Positions 23,135 through 34,213 of a stretch of 64,000 nucleotides of DNA are shown here, one piece after another. The stretch lies in the NCBI GenBank assembly GCA_014898425.1, contig RCSZ01000005.1, positions 1,054,001 through 1,118,000 of the forward strand. Direction: 5' to 3'. Source of the stretch: Botryotinia globosa (lineage: Eukaryota > Ascomycota > Leotiomycetes > Helotiales > Sclerotiniaceae). The translations under genes were made by a program, and so were the position numbers. Within the stretch, counting starts at the first letter, position 1. Every line of letters begins with the position of its first letter. The notes under the pieces were generated by a model that searched no databases, was not told where the DNA came from, and was given only the letters and a program-made list of their open reading frames with translations.

Positions 23135-26100
23135 GGGTGGGAGCTTGGGCTTGGGATTGGGGTTGGTGTATGAGTATTGGGAATAGGTGGAGGATAATGA
23201 GATCATGACTTATGGGTTTGGGTGGTTACCATTAGGATTAGGAATTATGTATATACTTTTGGTGAGAATTTCATGTATTAAATAAGTGCTTGGGGACTCG
23301 GCTGCCGGGGATTGGGAATTGGGCATTGGGGATTAGGTGTTTTATGAAACTGGGAAATGGTAGAGGAAAGCGCTTTAGAGAGGGCTAATATAGTATCGAC
23401 TAGTGCTGATGACACTACGTTTTTATAGAGAAAATGAGAGTTTAGTATAGATAGGTAGTTGTGTTTAGATTAGTGCACTATTATTAGTATGATCATTGAG
23501 GTGTAGAACAATTAGAAATAATTGTTGTAATGTTTATCAGGACCACCAGGATATGATTTGAATGCATTTTAGCCTTTGAGGAAAGATTAGAAGATTTTTG
23601 TGAGGAGAGAATGGAGCTGGGAGGTGGGAGAGGAGGTGAGGGGGGGGTTTGGTGGGAGGGGAGAAGAGGCGAAGAATGAAATAGAGGGTGGAGGGAGAGG
23701 GAATTGGTGATGATATTGTAGATTCTAAATGAGCGATACAGTAGCGAAATGGTCTAGTGATGCTTGTGTGAGGTTTTACGTTATACTGGGGGTCTCTTTC
23801 TTGCGAGGGTGTTTGATTGCGTTTAAGGGGGAGGTGTCTTTGGATGTATACTTTTCTGGATGGTTTGTCTTCGTCGTTGTATTTGGGGGCTGTGATTCTG
23901 GTTCGCGTAGCTCGTGCAGCTAGACTAAATTGATGTACTGTAGTTAGTCGTCCTCGCTAACTGGATAATACTTCACTGGTGGTATTAAAATTTGAAAGAG
24001 CTTGGTACGTTGCCGCGAGTTCGTCGCATAGGATTTGTACGAGTAGGTGGAGAGAGGTAGAGATAGTGTGGTATTGTATCATGCCGTATCTGGTTTCGAG
24101 CTAGGAATCTAGTAGCCTTGCTGATTGTGAAATGTGCACGTCTCGCATTAGAACTTGTAATGTTGGTTTTGTTGTGTGCATGAGATGTCGATTATAGGAT
24201 ATATCGTGGTAGATTAGAAGGTAGTGGAAATTTGAAAATTAGGTAGAGTAGAATGCTATAGTTCTTGGCGCGGATTTAGGTTAGCTTAGCTTGTTTTGTT
24301 GTATTGCTTCTTTCGTTGATTTTGGAATCCGGGCGAGGAATCGCATAGAGAGACGTTGGGGTTTTTTTATGGACGGGAAATTTTGCTGTGTGAGACTTGT
24401 ATGCATTACTCAAGGGTCTTGATGGGTTTGGAGAGCCAGATGGTGGGAGGTTTGTTTTGATTGGATTTCTTGAAAATTGGGCGAGATAGATATCCAGGAC
24501 TTGGAAGTTGAGTGTCGTTTTCCTACTGAGATTATGCGTACCTCTATTCATCATGATGGTGATCCCCTAATTCCCAACTAGCTGCTCCCTCGATGTTCTG
24601 TTCAAATGTATGTCCTCGTATGCCTGTTTGTATCGGTTGTGGGGATCTTCAAAATGATGAGAATCGGAGCGACATCCGCGAGGAAACTGTCGTACTTGTT
24701 ATTTGTATTCAGTTTGAGGTGTGCGGAGTTTCATTTGAGGCTTGTGAGATGTTTTACTCTTCGGCTCAAGGATTCCTGAAAGTAGTGTGGGATGGAATAT
24801 GTTGGTATATGATAGTCAGCATTGAATAGAAGTAGAGAGCGATGAGGTAGCTTGCTTTTGCTATTGCGTTTATGCATTTAGATCTTGAGATCATGTTGAC
24901 GTGGTTTGAAACGAGATGTTGATTGCGGATTATGTCAAATCAAATCGTTAATTTACCTTGAAGCTGAATGTTGAAATCTAAGTCTTTGGATCGTAGATAA
25001 TTAGTGTTGGCATTTAAAAAGAAGAAAGGAGGGGAGAGTATACCATAGGTGATTGGGAGGATAAAGGTGCATTTTTCTAGATTAATAAGTTTTCTCCAAA
25101 CTGTTTCGCCAATTAACCATGATCCATAAACATATATCTCTCAGTAAGCTTGATGATGATACGCAATTTGGAATATACATGTACGCTGTCTCAGTGAGCA
25201 AGTGTATTCCCAATTGCCGTTGTATTATTTTTGTATTTTGGAACTTTTTTACTCTGGGAGAACGTATTTGGTTAGCTCTTTCGACTGTGGAGCCTCTTTA
25301 CATGAGCATTGGTTAGAATGAATGGGGTATTTAGAAAGTTCGAGAGAAGTGGGACTTCTGGAGCACGGCATGTGATGGGACTGGACACAGGATGGGGCTT
25401 CCGGGCGGGAAGAGTGGATCTACTTCTGGTCTACTTCTTCGGCTGATGTTTATCGAAACCTGCAGAGTGGGTAATCATTCTGATCAAAAATGTGATTCCT
25501 GATATGTACCACAATTTGTATGAGGTCCTAGCCAACTTCTTCTGCGCTAATCAAAGATGATACCTAGACGCTGATCAGCCCCTTGATCGAGAGCAAGCTA
25601 CGATCCTTTATTCTCATTGTAAATACATACGATTATGTACCCTGATGAAATGCAAGTCATCTAGTTGGTATTCCTTGTCTTTCCAATTTTTAACCTCTTC
25701 CTTTGTAGGAAAGCCTCTTGGTAAAAAGTGTATATCTCCTATGATTCATGTCTAACTTAGCTTGGGCGGTGTTCCTTATTGTTGGTAAAGAGAGTGAAAG
25801 ATCCAGGGCTCGGTGTGTGCTCGGCGTGGAAAGAGAAAGTTTTGAATACATCATTTGAGTAGTTTATTGGGATGGGTAATCATAAAGAAGCATGGAATGA
25901 TCAATTCGTAACTATATCTATCTCTACTAATTGCCGCTTCAAATTTGAGAAATTCTATCGGATAAACAAGAAGTGAAAAGCAATTCACAAAATACCTGCA
26001 ATGCATTATATCATAAGTTTCTATGAGGCTTTTGCATTACTCATACGGGCGGGACCTTCAAGGAGCAAAGGAAATTTTTAATCAGAACTTCTCATAATCT

Positions 26101-26171
26101 AGATATTACATGCAAAGTGAAAGGTATAACCCCAATTAAAAGGTGCTCCTTCGCCCATCTTCGATCGCATA

Positions 26172-26300
26172 CGCGGGGTTAACTGTGTCGTCAGACTCTC
26201 TGACTATGGTAGTAATGAAGATTTCAGCCTGTCATACTGAATTCTTTGCCCTTAAATTACTACTGTAGTCAGAAACTGTGATCGCACAGTTATCCCGGTG
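26172..26300. mobile_element. Second MITE-like inverted-repeat element flanked by TA
   Basis: Arms of 45 bp (26172-26216 and 26256-26300) are imperfect inverted copies. The outer 16 bases are CGCGGGGTTAACTGTG and CACCGGGATAACTGTG in the inverted sense, and the inner ends share CTGACTA..GTAGTAAT. TA lies directly outside both ends (26170-26171 and 26301-26302). The element is 129 bp with no ORF. Its termini differ from those of the 1696-1816 element, so it would belong to another family. The lower arm identity suggests it is older. Confidence 0.6.
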
Positions 26301-28633
26301 TATGTTGTTGCTGGATGGGTACCATTTCTTGTTGCATCTTTCGCGCTCTTCAAGTTCCTGTTTTTTGCTATAGTGGATCATCTATTCTAAAAGGCAATTT
26401 TATTGGAGGCTGGGGAAGACATCGGGGTTTACCATTCGAGAGTAGTTGGGGAATTGGCTCAAATTGTTATTGATACATGGTTAATTCATGGCCTTGAAAG
26501 CTTTAATACTATGCGCGAAAGAAAGTTTCAGCTCATATTCATTGTTTATCACACAAACTCAAGCTATCTGTAGGACGTGGGAAGCTTTACAGAGCCTATA
26601 ACAGTGAGCAACGAGAAGTTGAAACTAGATTCTGGCTATTCTAAATCCCTTTGGATATTTTGCGGAATTTCTTCAGCTTGACACATGTCCTTTTGAATTT
26701 TGCGTGCTCTAAGTTAACACAACCTTTTACAAAATCTCAAACTATGTCAAGGTTGGTGAGGATCCTTTGATACTGGAGAGTGAAAGACTCACATAGTATT
26801 ATTCCAAGCCTTACAAGTAAAACAATCACACAAAGATTGAAAAGTCATACGCAAAACGTCAAAATCTTCAAAAACAGCTTTTGTCCTTGTTTTGTCATTC
26901 ATTGTTTTTTGATCCCGTGATACGGGGTAGCGAGAACTCGAGGGGCAAACCACCAACATCACTTCAACACTTGACACATTCAAACCTTATCTATTCAATT
27001 AAAAGAATTCTCAAAGAATATCTTGCTAATCATGAAATGATTAAAGTTGATTAATCTGGCCACATTCTGGCTTTGAAAATAGTGACTCATCAATGAACTG
27101 TCAAGATTTTCTGACCAACCATACCGTGAATTTAATGCAGATTATGCAATATCAAGAATTTCGGCAAAAAAAGAGGTGTTGTTTATTGGCATACTCATTC
27201 TAAAAACAGTGTGAGATCTTTGAACGTCATTGGAGGAATTGAGGCGAGTAAGTTGCGCTATTTTCGGGAGTTTTCCCGAACAGGTAAACTACTTCGCAAT
27301 TCACCGCATACGAAACATACCATGATGCGTCAGAAACATTGATACAAACTTCCAATCTAAACTTCCAAAATGCTAGCAAAATTTCGAAGTTTATAAATAC
27401 AGCTAGAAGCATCGAAAAATCACACTAATCATGGGGCTTTGCAGTGCTTACTCGATACTCTTGCGAAACCGCACTCGACACGACAACCATCAAAAGCCTA
27501 CCCAATACCACACGATTTGAGCAGATGATAATCAACGTGAGAAACTAACGTCCTTTAATCCCCGCACTGCTGATCATTATTATAGAAGCTCGGGGTGAGC
27601 TGCATCCTCATACTTCGATTGAAGCACGAACATACACGACACACAATCCAGCGGAGTCCAACAACAAAACCCCTCAAGTCTCCAAAAGCAGCGAAAATTC
27701 AAAGTGTACAATAATTCAGAGAGCGAACAAGAAGCAACGGCTAAAATAATAAGAGCAGATTCAGATAATGAGGGTAGCGGTGAAACTCGCGCCTACGAAG
27801 ATATCTCGTAGACTGAGATAATATACGAGGGGCCGGATACTACAATTACATTTTACAAGTGGCTGCGGCATACAAATAAGATTGAAATAAAAAGGGCAAG
27901 AACATAGGCAAAAGCAATAAAGAAAGACACTGGCTTGGACTCGATTGGACTCTTGAGGGCTAACAAACCACTTCATGATTACAGTGAGAGATATACAACA
28001 GATTTGGGTCCATTCTTCGAGCTAAAGAAGAAGAATCGGCAAGATTTGTCCACTTCCAAGATGTTGGTGAGGTCTACAGTATTCGGTCAAAACCATGGCC
28101 TCATCCTAATTTTTCAACTGCAAAATTTCGCTGGCTTTCTTGTTACCACGATCTACCTTGATTGGAATATTTGAAGATATGGTACATAAGAACACAATAG
28201 GAACACAGAAATGTTGAGTAACGGCACTTCACAGCAAAGTTTACACCGTGCCTGAATTTAGCGATGGAAATCAACCTACATGCTCACAAAAACCGTCTTA
28301 AATTGACGTAGAGAGTTTGGAGAGATTTGAATCTTTTGGCAATATCAGAGTGAGTTTCTCAGCAAAACGCAATGTCGCCAAGAGGCAATGAAGACTTTGC
28401 AAAAATGCTGTGAGGGTAACAAACATCATACATATGAGAAAATATTCATACACAGTGCCATGAGTAACACGCAAGATACAAGACAACTCCAACAATCGAG
28501 CTCCAACTAACCCTAAATATGGCCGCCAAGAGTCCAGGCCATTCGTACGAACTTGTCATGTCAAAATTGCAAACGCTGGGATTGAAATTTGGGCCGCCCA
28601 AAACATGTACGCCTCCATAATTGGGGCGAGAGT

Positions 28634-28643
28634 TATATATAAG
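28634..28643 (+). promoter_or_regulatory. Putative TATA box upstream of the 91-aa ORF
   Basis: TATATATAAG lies 109 bases before the ATG at 28752. It is the best TATA match nearby and gives the small ORF some support. Confidence 0.4.
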
Positions 28644-28751
28644 AGTCTTGCATACTGAGTTACTGATCAACAAATTTCCAACAGATACATATACTACAAA
28701 CTGAACTACAATATTCCACGCCGTACACTACACACCAATCCTCCAGCCAAC

Positions 28752-29027
28752 ATGTCCGCACACGGAAGTAGCAATCCCACTGGTAGCAAGGGTAATAAAA
28801 CCAAAGTAGATAAAAAAGAAGAACAAAATGACCAGGCCGACGCGGTTATGGAGGGTATAGTATTCGAATGGACCATACAGCCTAGATTGAGAGATAAAGG
28901 AAAATCCGTGGACCCGAATTCGCCAGGTAAGAAGATAGTTGACAAACAGATGGAGCAGCTTGCTGCAGCCAAGAAGGAAAAGAAGAGGGAACTACAAGCA
29001 AGGAAGCGTAAATCTCAGAGAAATTAA
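28752..29027 (+). CDS. Possible small lysine-rich protein, unrecognised
   Basis: This is a 91-residue frame with its own ATG, a TATA-like site upstream and no need for introns. The product is very polar: a Ser/Gly/Lys/Asp N-terminus, a short central segment with GIVFEWTIQPRLRDKGK, and a strongly basic helical C-terminus (MEQLAAAKKEKKRELQARKR). I recognise no domain. The codon-like regularity and biased composition look more like a real protein than the surrounding AT-rich frames, but conservation is unknown. A nuclear or RNA-associated basic peptide is conceivable; that is a guess from composition. Confidence 0.45.
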   Translation: MSAHGSSNPTGSKGNKTKVDKKEEQNDQADAVMEGIVFEWTIQPRLRDKGKSVDPNSPGKKIVDKQMEQLAAAKKEKKRELQARKRKSQRN

Positions 29028-30643
29028 AGAGAGTGAGGTTGGGGTAAGCGATCTTGATGGATGAGGAGGAAGAGGTTCTCGTGGAGTGCGATTATGACGT
29101 ATTGGGTGTGTTTGAAAAAATACAAGTAATCCGAGGCACAATGAGAAGAATCTAGATGACTTTTGAATAACTATTGCGAAGAATCATTATTTCACGTGCA
29201 ATAATGTCAAAAAGAAGTAGAAGTACTTGTAGTCTTGAAACTGATAATGCATTCGCATCGTTCAAGTAATTCTTGCATGAAAGAACTGCTCATCCTTTCT
29301 TGAATAGCTTGAATACCTGCGCAGAACCAATAAAGCATCCATCGAAACCTGGAACTAAATTCATATCTCATTGATATCATAACTGGTACTAACAAAACAG
29401 AAAATCCATTCAAATAACATCTCTGTGCAAAATGACTGCATGCACCTAGTATTCACCCTAAGTCAATCACTTCACTTGACATATCATCACCTCGTAATAT
29501 TCCAAATCCTTAAATTAGAACCCATAAACCACAGATCCATATTCACACTCACAATTTCCACACCATTCCACTCACTCCAGCATCCACTCATCACAGCTAT
29601 TCAACCAAGAGCCTCCCATACCAGCCCATTCACAGGTCTTCATCCCCCTGACCCTCATTTTCACCTTCACAATCACCAAACCATAAAAAAAACACACGGT
29701 GAAGCACAGCACAGCACAGCAAATTTTGACCCCATGAATCAATCACATTTGAATGCCACCCAAAATACACAATTCACTCTCCACCTCATATCCCCTCACC
29801 CTCTATCCAAACCTTCCTAAACATTCAAATCTCATCATCGATCCCCATCCAAACCAAACTGAAATAAACCAAAGCAAAACCATCCCCAAACCCTCAATAC
29901 TCTCACTCCTCCCCATCCCCAAGATCTCACTAGCACTCACTCATAAACCCCTCCCATATAACCCCCTTTCATAACTCTGGCCAACCAGCCAGTCACCCAA
30001 TCACAATTTCCCAAATCCCACCTACCTGATATCTGCATCCAATCCAAACAATTCATTCCAATTCATTCCATTTCATTCCAATTCAATTCACCCCTTTCTC
30101 ATTCTCGCTTCGAGATCCCCAGACCAATAGAAGAATGAAAATTGAATCATTATTCAAAATTTTTGTAGGTAATACAATAACATTTCATTTCCACCACAAT
30201 TACAGACACTCATAGTGGGATTAAAAATATATACTGTGCATCAAGAAGAAAAAGATGCAGACAGTATTTTAACCGTCAACAAGACAGACGTATTGGTGGG
30301 GTTTTTCTTCAAAGACTCTAGATCACCAAAGACAGTTTTCTCAGATATTGATTTGATAGGACTGTGATTGCTAGGTACATTTATTCTTCTAAACAATTCA
30401 TTGCACTGAGGGAATAGAATTATCGAAGAAGAAATACGAGCACCGTACTAAATCTCAGTATCTACGGTACAATATCTCTCAAAAGAGAAGCTCAAGCGAC
30501 AAACGCCCTCAAACTACCACTCCGCCCTCACAAAGCTCCTACGTCCAGGTGCTATTCTTCAACTCTTATAATCAACCACCTCCACGCCATCGAACCCGCG
30601 TATTCTCAATAGAGATAACAAATTTTCGATCACAAAAGCAGCC
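29028..30643. other. C/A-rich spacer upstream of the 342-aa protein gene
   Basis: From about 29420 to 30130 the plus strand is strongly pyrimidine- and C/A-rich, typical of fungal promoters and leaders. A 131-codon frame at 29425-29820 exists only because of that bias. Short tandem copies of AATTCATTCC occur at about 30050-30095. No gene is supported. Confidence 0.55.
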
Positions 30644-31672
30644 ATGTTTCGCAATTATCACAGCAAGTTTGTGGAGGAAAGTGAGAGGTTGACCAAATCC
30701 AACTCGGCGACGAGACAAGAATCTCGAGACGTTCCTGGGGAAATCTCTAGACAAGTAGCAAGTCGAACATCTAGACGAATGCCCAGCATGGAGAAGATGG
30801 AGGCTCCCGTTGTTGATTTTCGACGATCGCCAGAATCAGAATCGCGACGTGGATCACGAGAACCACGGGGAATTTACGGTAGAGATGAGGTGCAAGATTT
30901 CGTTTTAGTTCCTCCCAGAACAGAAAGACACAAATCGACCCAAAGATCGAGACGAGCTCCGAGTATGGAGCGAATGCAAGTCTCCATTCATTCTTCCGAT
31001 TATCCAAGACCAGTCTTGAGATCCGTACCTAGACCCATCTTTCCCATCGTTGCTTCCTCCAAACCACCCGGTATATCGACCTCAAGCGCATCCAGTTCGA
31101 TAAGAATGTCAGCCGATGATCTAGAAGGTAGCGAATACCTAGAACCAACATTGGCGGAAAGTACTTTTGCGCGACAGAGTGTTTCTAGCAGCGTTTTCAA
31201 ACCTGGTTATGACACTGCGTCGTCGAAGCCATGGGGCAATGCCGCGAAATTTATGGAATGGGGAAATGTTGCACAATATATGGGGTTGAAAGGCGGACGC
31301 AGTGGAGCGGAGAACAAGAAGCTTGTAACGAAACAACCTGGCACGAATCGCGCTCCTGTCTACACGCCACAGCGTTTAGAAAGGGATGTATTCGCATTCA
31401 AAGCTCCATTGGCAGTGAAGGAACAACAGCTGCGAGAGCGTGTTGCGAGGAAGTCTAGGGAGGAGGAGGAGAGGGAGAGACGCGAGACAGAGGCTGAGGA
31501 TGCCGCGATGGATGATGTGGAGTTTGGGCCAACAATCCCACCTTGGATTCCGAAGTATCAATCTTCCTTTGCCAACCGCAAGGGATTCACTTCTCCCAGT
31601 GGAAGTGGAAGATTCCCAGCTAGAGGGGAGAATTCGCGAAGATTGAACAAAAGCGAAGAGGATGATTTATAG
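30644..31672 (+). CDS. 342-residue disordered protein of unknown function
   Basis: A single-exon frame opens with MFRNYHSKFVEESERLTK and ends with an acidic tail (KSEEDDL). I recognise no family. The N-terminal third is Arg/Ser-rich and holds two related blocks, SRRMPSMEKM (about residue 44) and SRRAPSMERM (about 103), spaced roughly 60 residues apart. The middle has a segment with two near-repeats, PWGNAAKFMEWG and MEWGNVAQYMGL, that could form a short helix. Around 265-300 lies a charged region (REEEERERRETEAED) likely to be a coiled coil. It converges with the Lunapark gene, whose stop codon lies only 200 bases away, so the 3' ends may overlap. Confidence 0.75.
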   Translation: MFRNYHSKFVEESERLTKSNSATRQESRDVPGEISRQVASRTSRRMPSMEKMEAPVVDFRRSPESESRRGSREPRGIYGRDEVQDFVLVPPRTERHKSTQRSRRAPSMERMQVSIHSSDYPRPVLRSVPRPIFPIVASSKPPGISTSSASSSIRMSADDLEGSEYLEPTLAESTFARQSVSSSVFKPGYDTASSKPWGNAAKFMEWGNVAQYMGLKGGRSGAENKKLVTKQPGTNRAPVYTPQRLERDVFAFKAPLAVKEQQLRERVARKSREEEERERRETEAEDAAMDDVEFGPTIPPWIPKYQSSFANRKGFTSPSGSGRFPARGENSRRLNKSEEDDL

Positions 31673-31872
31673 TTTCGGGAAGGATTCAGCAAGGGTGACT
31701 GAATCATGGATTATCACAACTCGATGATCATGGCAATAATCGGCTAACAATGACGTGATAATGATTTTTGGGACGGGCAAATAGCCACCCGGTAGATAAG
31801 GTACAAAAGGGAATCAGGGATATGGTATGGCCTGTAGATAGCTCATAATGAAATAAGATCAGTTGCCACAAG

Positions 31873-33153
31873 TTAGACTTTTTTGCGGTTTGACTTAGGC
31901 CGTCCCCGTTTTGCTTTGACTTCGACCTTTTCTTCTTCCGACTCCTCTTCATTCTTGATATCATCATGATCAATATCCTCACTCCCTGGCGTGTCTTCAG
32001 GATCCTCCGTACTTCTATCTTCAGGCTCAGAATGGATTTCTTCTTTTACATTGGTATCCTGGATTCTTTCCTTCATCTCTTGAACGGCCTTTGCAGCTTC
32101 ATCTTCCTCCCCATTCAAGGTTCGACAACCAAAGCATCTCCATTTCCCTAAATCGGCCAAAGATTTTGTACCCGGAGGTGCTTGGCCATTGACAAGTCGA
32201 CAGTTTTTGCATATCAACGCCATACGATTCTTTGGATGTGTCTCATCCTCGCCCAACAACAAATCTAATACTCGATCATACCAGTGGCCTTCAGCGACAA
32301 ACTCTCCACTCTGAGCATATTGACCTTGTGCATATTGAGATGGACCCGAAAATGCATTTGGTGCAAATTCAGCAGGGCCTGGCTCACTTCGAGGAGCAGT
32401 AGGCGATGGAGATGGAGCGATCAATGAAGGAGGGGTCCTGCTACCAAGTGGTTGAGGGGTAGAAGGTTGACTCGGAATTTGGTTAGGGCGGGGTATATTT
32501 GCTGTCGCAGGTGGGCCCATGCTTGTTCGTGGGGGTTGCGCATCTTTATTCTTTGGAGTCTTTTTCACAGACGCAGTTCTCTTCGGTGCAGGAGGTTTTG
32601 GTGGAGCGCCACCATATTTCTCTAGAAGTTCTTGTGTGGTGTTATATTTCGTGGCAGCCTTTAATCTGTCGATGGTTTTTGTTCTCTCAACTTGTTGCTC
32701 TTCCAGACGACGCGCGATAGATTCAACCCTGTATTCATAATATCTCGTAATACCACTTCGAATGAGGTAGATTCTAATGGCCAAATCAGTATACGATCAG
32801 GATAATGTGTTTCTTTGGTGATACTAACATCAAAGGACTTCCCGCAAGACCAGTGTACTCCAAGACTGTCAAATCCTTCCAACCGACGACTAAAAGTGCT
32901 ATGACGAACACCACCAAGTATGCAAAACTCGAATATAATGTCCATAATGCTTTCACACGTCTGCCACGAAGTCTTCGAGAATCTAGCTGTGATTGTGATT
33001 TCGAGATCTTCTCTGCCAAAGCAGATAGTGTTTTTTCAAAGGAGGCAGGAGAATTATCCTCGCGCTTTGAATAATATTCAGGTTAGTGAATGGCCTAAAC
33101 GTGCAACTTTAAGTGGAAGCTTCACATACCTTCCAGGGCCAGAGTGAAAGCAT
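31873..33153 (-). CDS. LNP1: Lunapark homologue, ER three-way-junction protein
   Basis: Lunapark stabilises three-way junctions of the tubular endoplasmic reticulum. Minus-strand exons 33153-33130, 33064-32829 and 32773-31873 give 386 residues. The first coding exon is only 8 codons (MLSLWPWK) and is followed by a coiled stretch with AEKISKSQSQLDSRR. Two membrane segments follow at about 45-70 (ALWTLYSSFAYLVVFVIALL) and 75-95 (LTVLEYTGLAGSPLIIYLIR), then a coiled coil (RRLEEQQVERTKTIDRLK) and a proline-rich linker. The diagnostic zinc finger, CKNC and CFGC separated by about 25 residues, lies at about 272-305, and the tail is acidic. Introns are 65 and 55 nt. Without the last splice the two membrane segments lie in different frames. 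The gene diverges from the golgin gene at 34214. Confidence 0.94.
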
Positions 33154-34213
33154 TTTGAAGTATGATTTCGGAATTTGATGATAGTAAAAGGAGTTGTATG
33201 TCACCTCATATTGAAGTTCATATCAATAGGTAGGCGAATGGTAGATGAAAGGAATGAGAGTGTTCTTAGTGGGAGGGGGTAAATTTCCAAGGTAATAGCT
33301 TCGTCACTTCTTGTAGCTAAGCTAGCAAGCTGCTGACTCCTACCTACGGTAATTTCGGTGATTGGATAGAAGTAAACCTAATTTAAGCCAATTAACCTAG
33401 TCAAGCTAGTTATTATACGGAGTACATACCCAGCCGGTATATATATATATAGTTTGTATATAGTTTATATATAATATATATATATAGTACTCCGTTAATG
33501 AATTTGGTTAAAGTGTCTACTATTTCGTGCCTACTAGGGGTTATGGAGCCTGCCGAGCCAGTCGGGCCGTGTCACCCCTATAAAACTTGCACTCGAGGTT
33601 AATTATTACGGGCATTAGAAGCATTTAGAAGCATTCGACATGGCCCCAAATTACACCAAACTCACCCAAGGACTCTAGAGAGTATTACAAGCATTATCAT
33701 TACCTCTTTGAGTTGATCTACTGAGTATTCATTCGTATTGAGCTACGTTTCTGCCCCATATATACCTGGGTACCAATCTAGCTTTACTCGTACCTAACTA
33801 CCTACCTAATTCCTAGTATATAAAAAGCAAGCAAGGTAGGGGTATAGATCACCAGTAAGATAGATACGGGGTAAGAGGAGGCTCAGTCTTAGTCTTAAAA
33901 GTACTACTGTACGTGCCATGAGGCTACGAGGTTCTCGCTTTGTCCTTTACGACTATCATCTGTCTCTCATGTACCTAGGTAGTTTTAGAAGTTGACAAGT
34001 AGGTATTATTATCATTATTGCCATTATTATATCTTCAATTTCTTACTCAATTCTCATACAATACCATTCATTCCCTTCTAAACTGCTGATTATGATCATT
34101 AATATCTCACGAATTCACTTGCGTCCACAGTTCTCATACAACCTACCTTACAATAATTTATTAAAAGTCTAAAAAAAAGTAAAGACGCCCTCAACCCACC
34201 ACATGTGGAAAGA
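33154..34213. promoter_or_regulatory. Divergent intergenic region between LNP1 and IMH1
   Basis: About 1.06 kb separates the two start codons, so both promoters must lie here. It contains a 79-bp AT-rich inverted-repeat structure at 33417-33495 and a TACCTAGGTA palindrome at 33972-33981, about 240 bases before the IMH1 start. No gene is seen. Confidence 0.6.
33417..33495. repeat. AT-rich palindromic structure with ACGGAGTAC ends
   Basis: ACGGAGTAC at 33417-33425 is inverted as GTACTCCGT at 33487-33495. Between them lies an almost pure TA tract with smaller internal symmetry. It could be a short foldback element or a DNA-unwinding AT tract. The 9-bp arms are too short to assign a transposon type. 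Confidence 0.5.

Larger units (their letters stand above)
23135..28751. other. Gene-poor spacer of about 5.6 kb
   Basis: No frame longer than about 90 codons is present and none resembles a known protein or can be extended by good splice sites. The left part (23135-24200) is G-rich and probably 3' flank. The region contains the MITE-like element at 26172-26300 and a TATA-like site at 28634. A non-coding transcript cannot be excluded. Confidence 0.55.

Noticed and set aside
29425..29820. 131-codon plus-strand frame
   Set aside because: It exists because of strong C/A bias in the spacer (long runs of His, Pro, Thr, Leu); no domain, and the start codon has no support.
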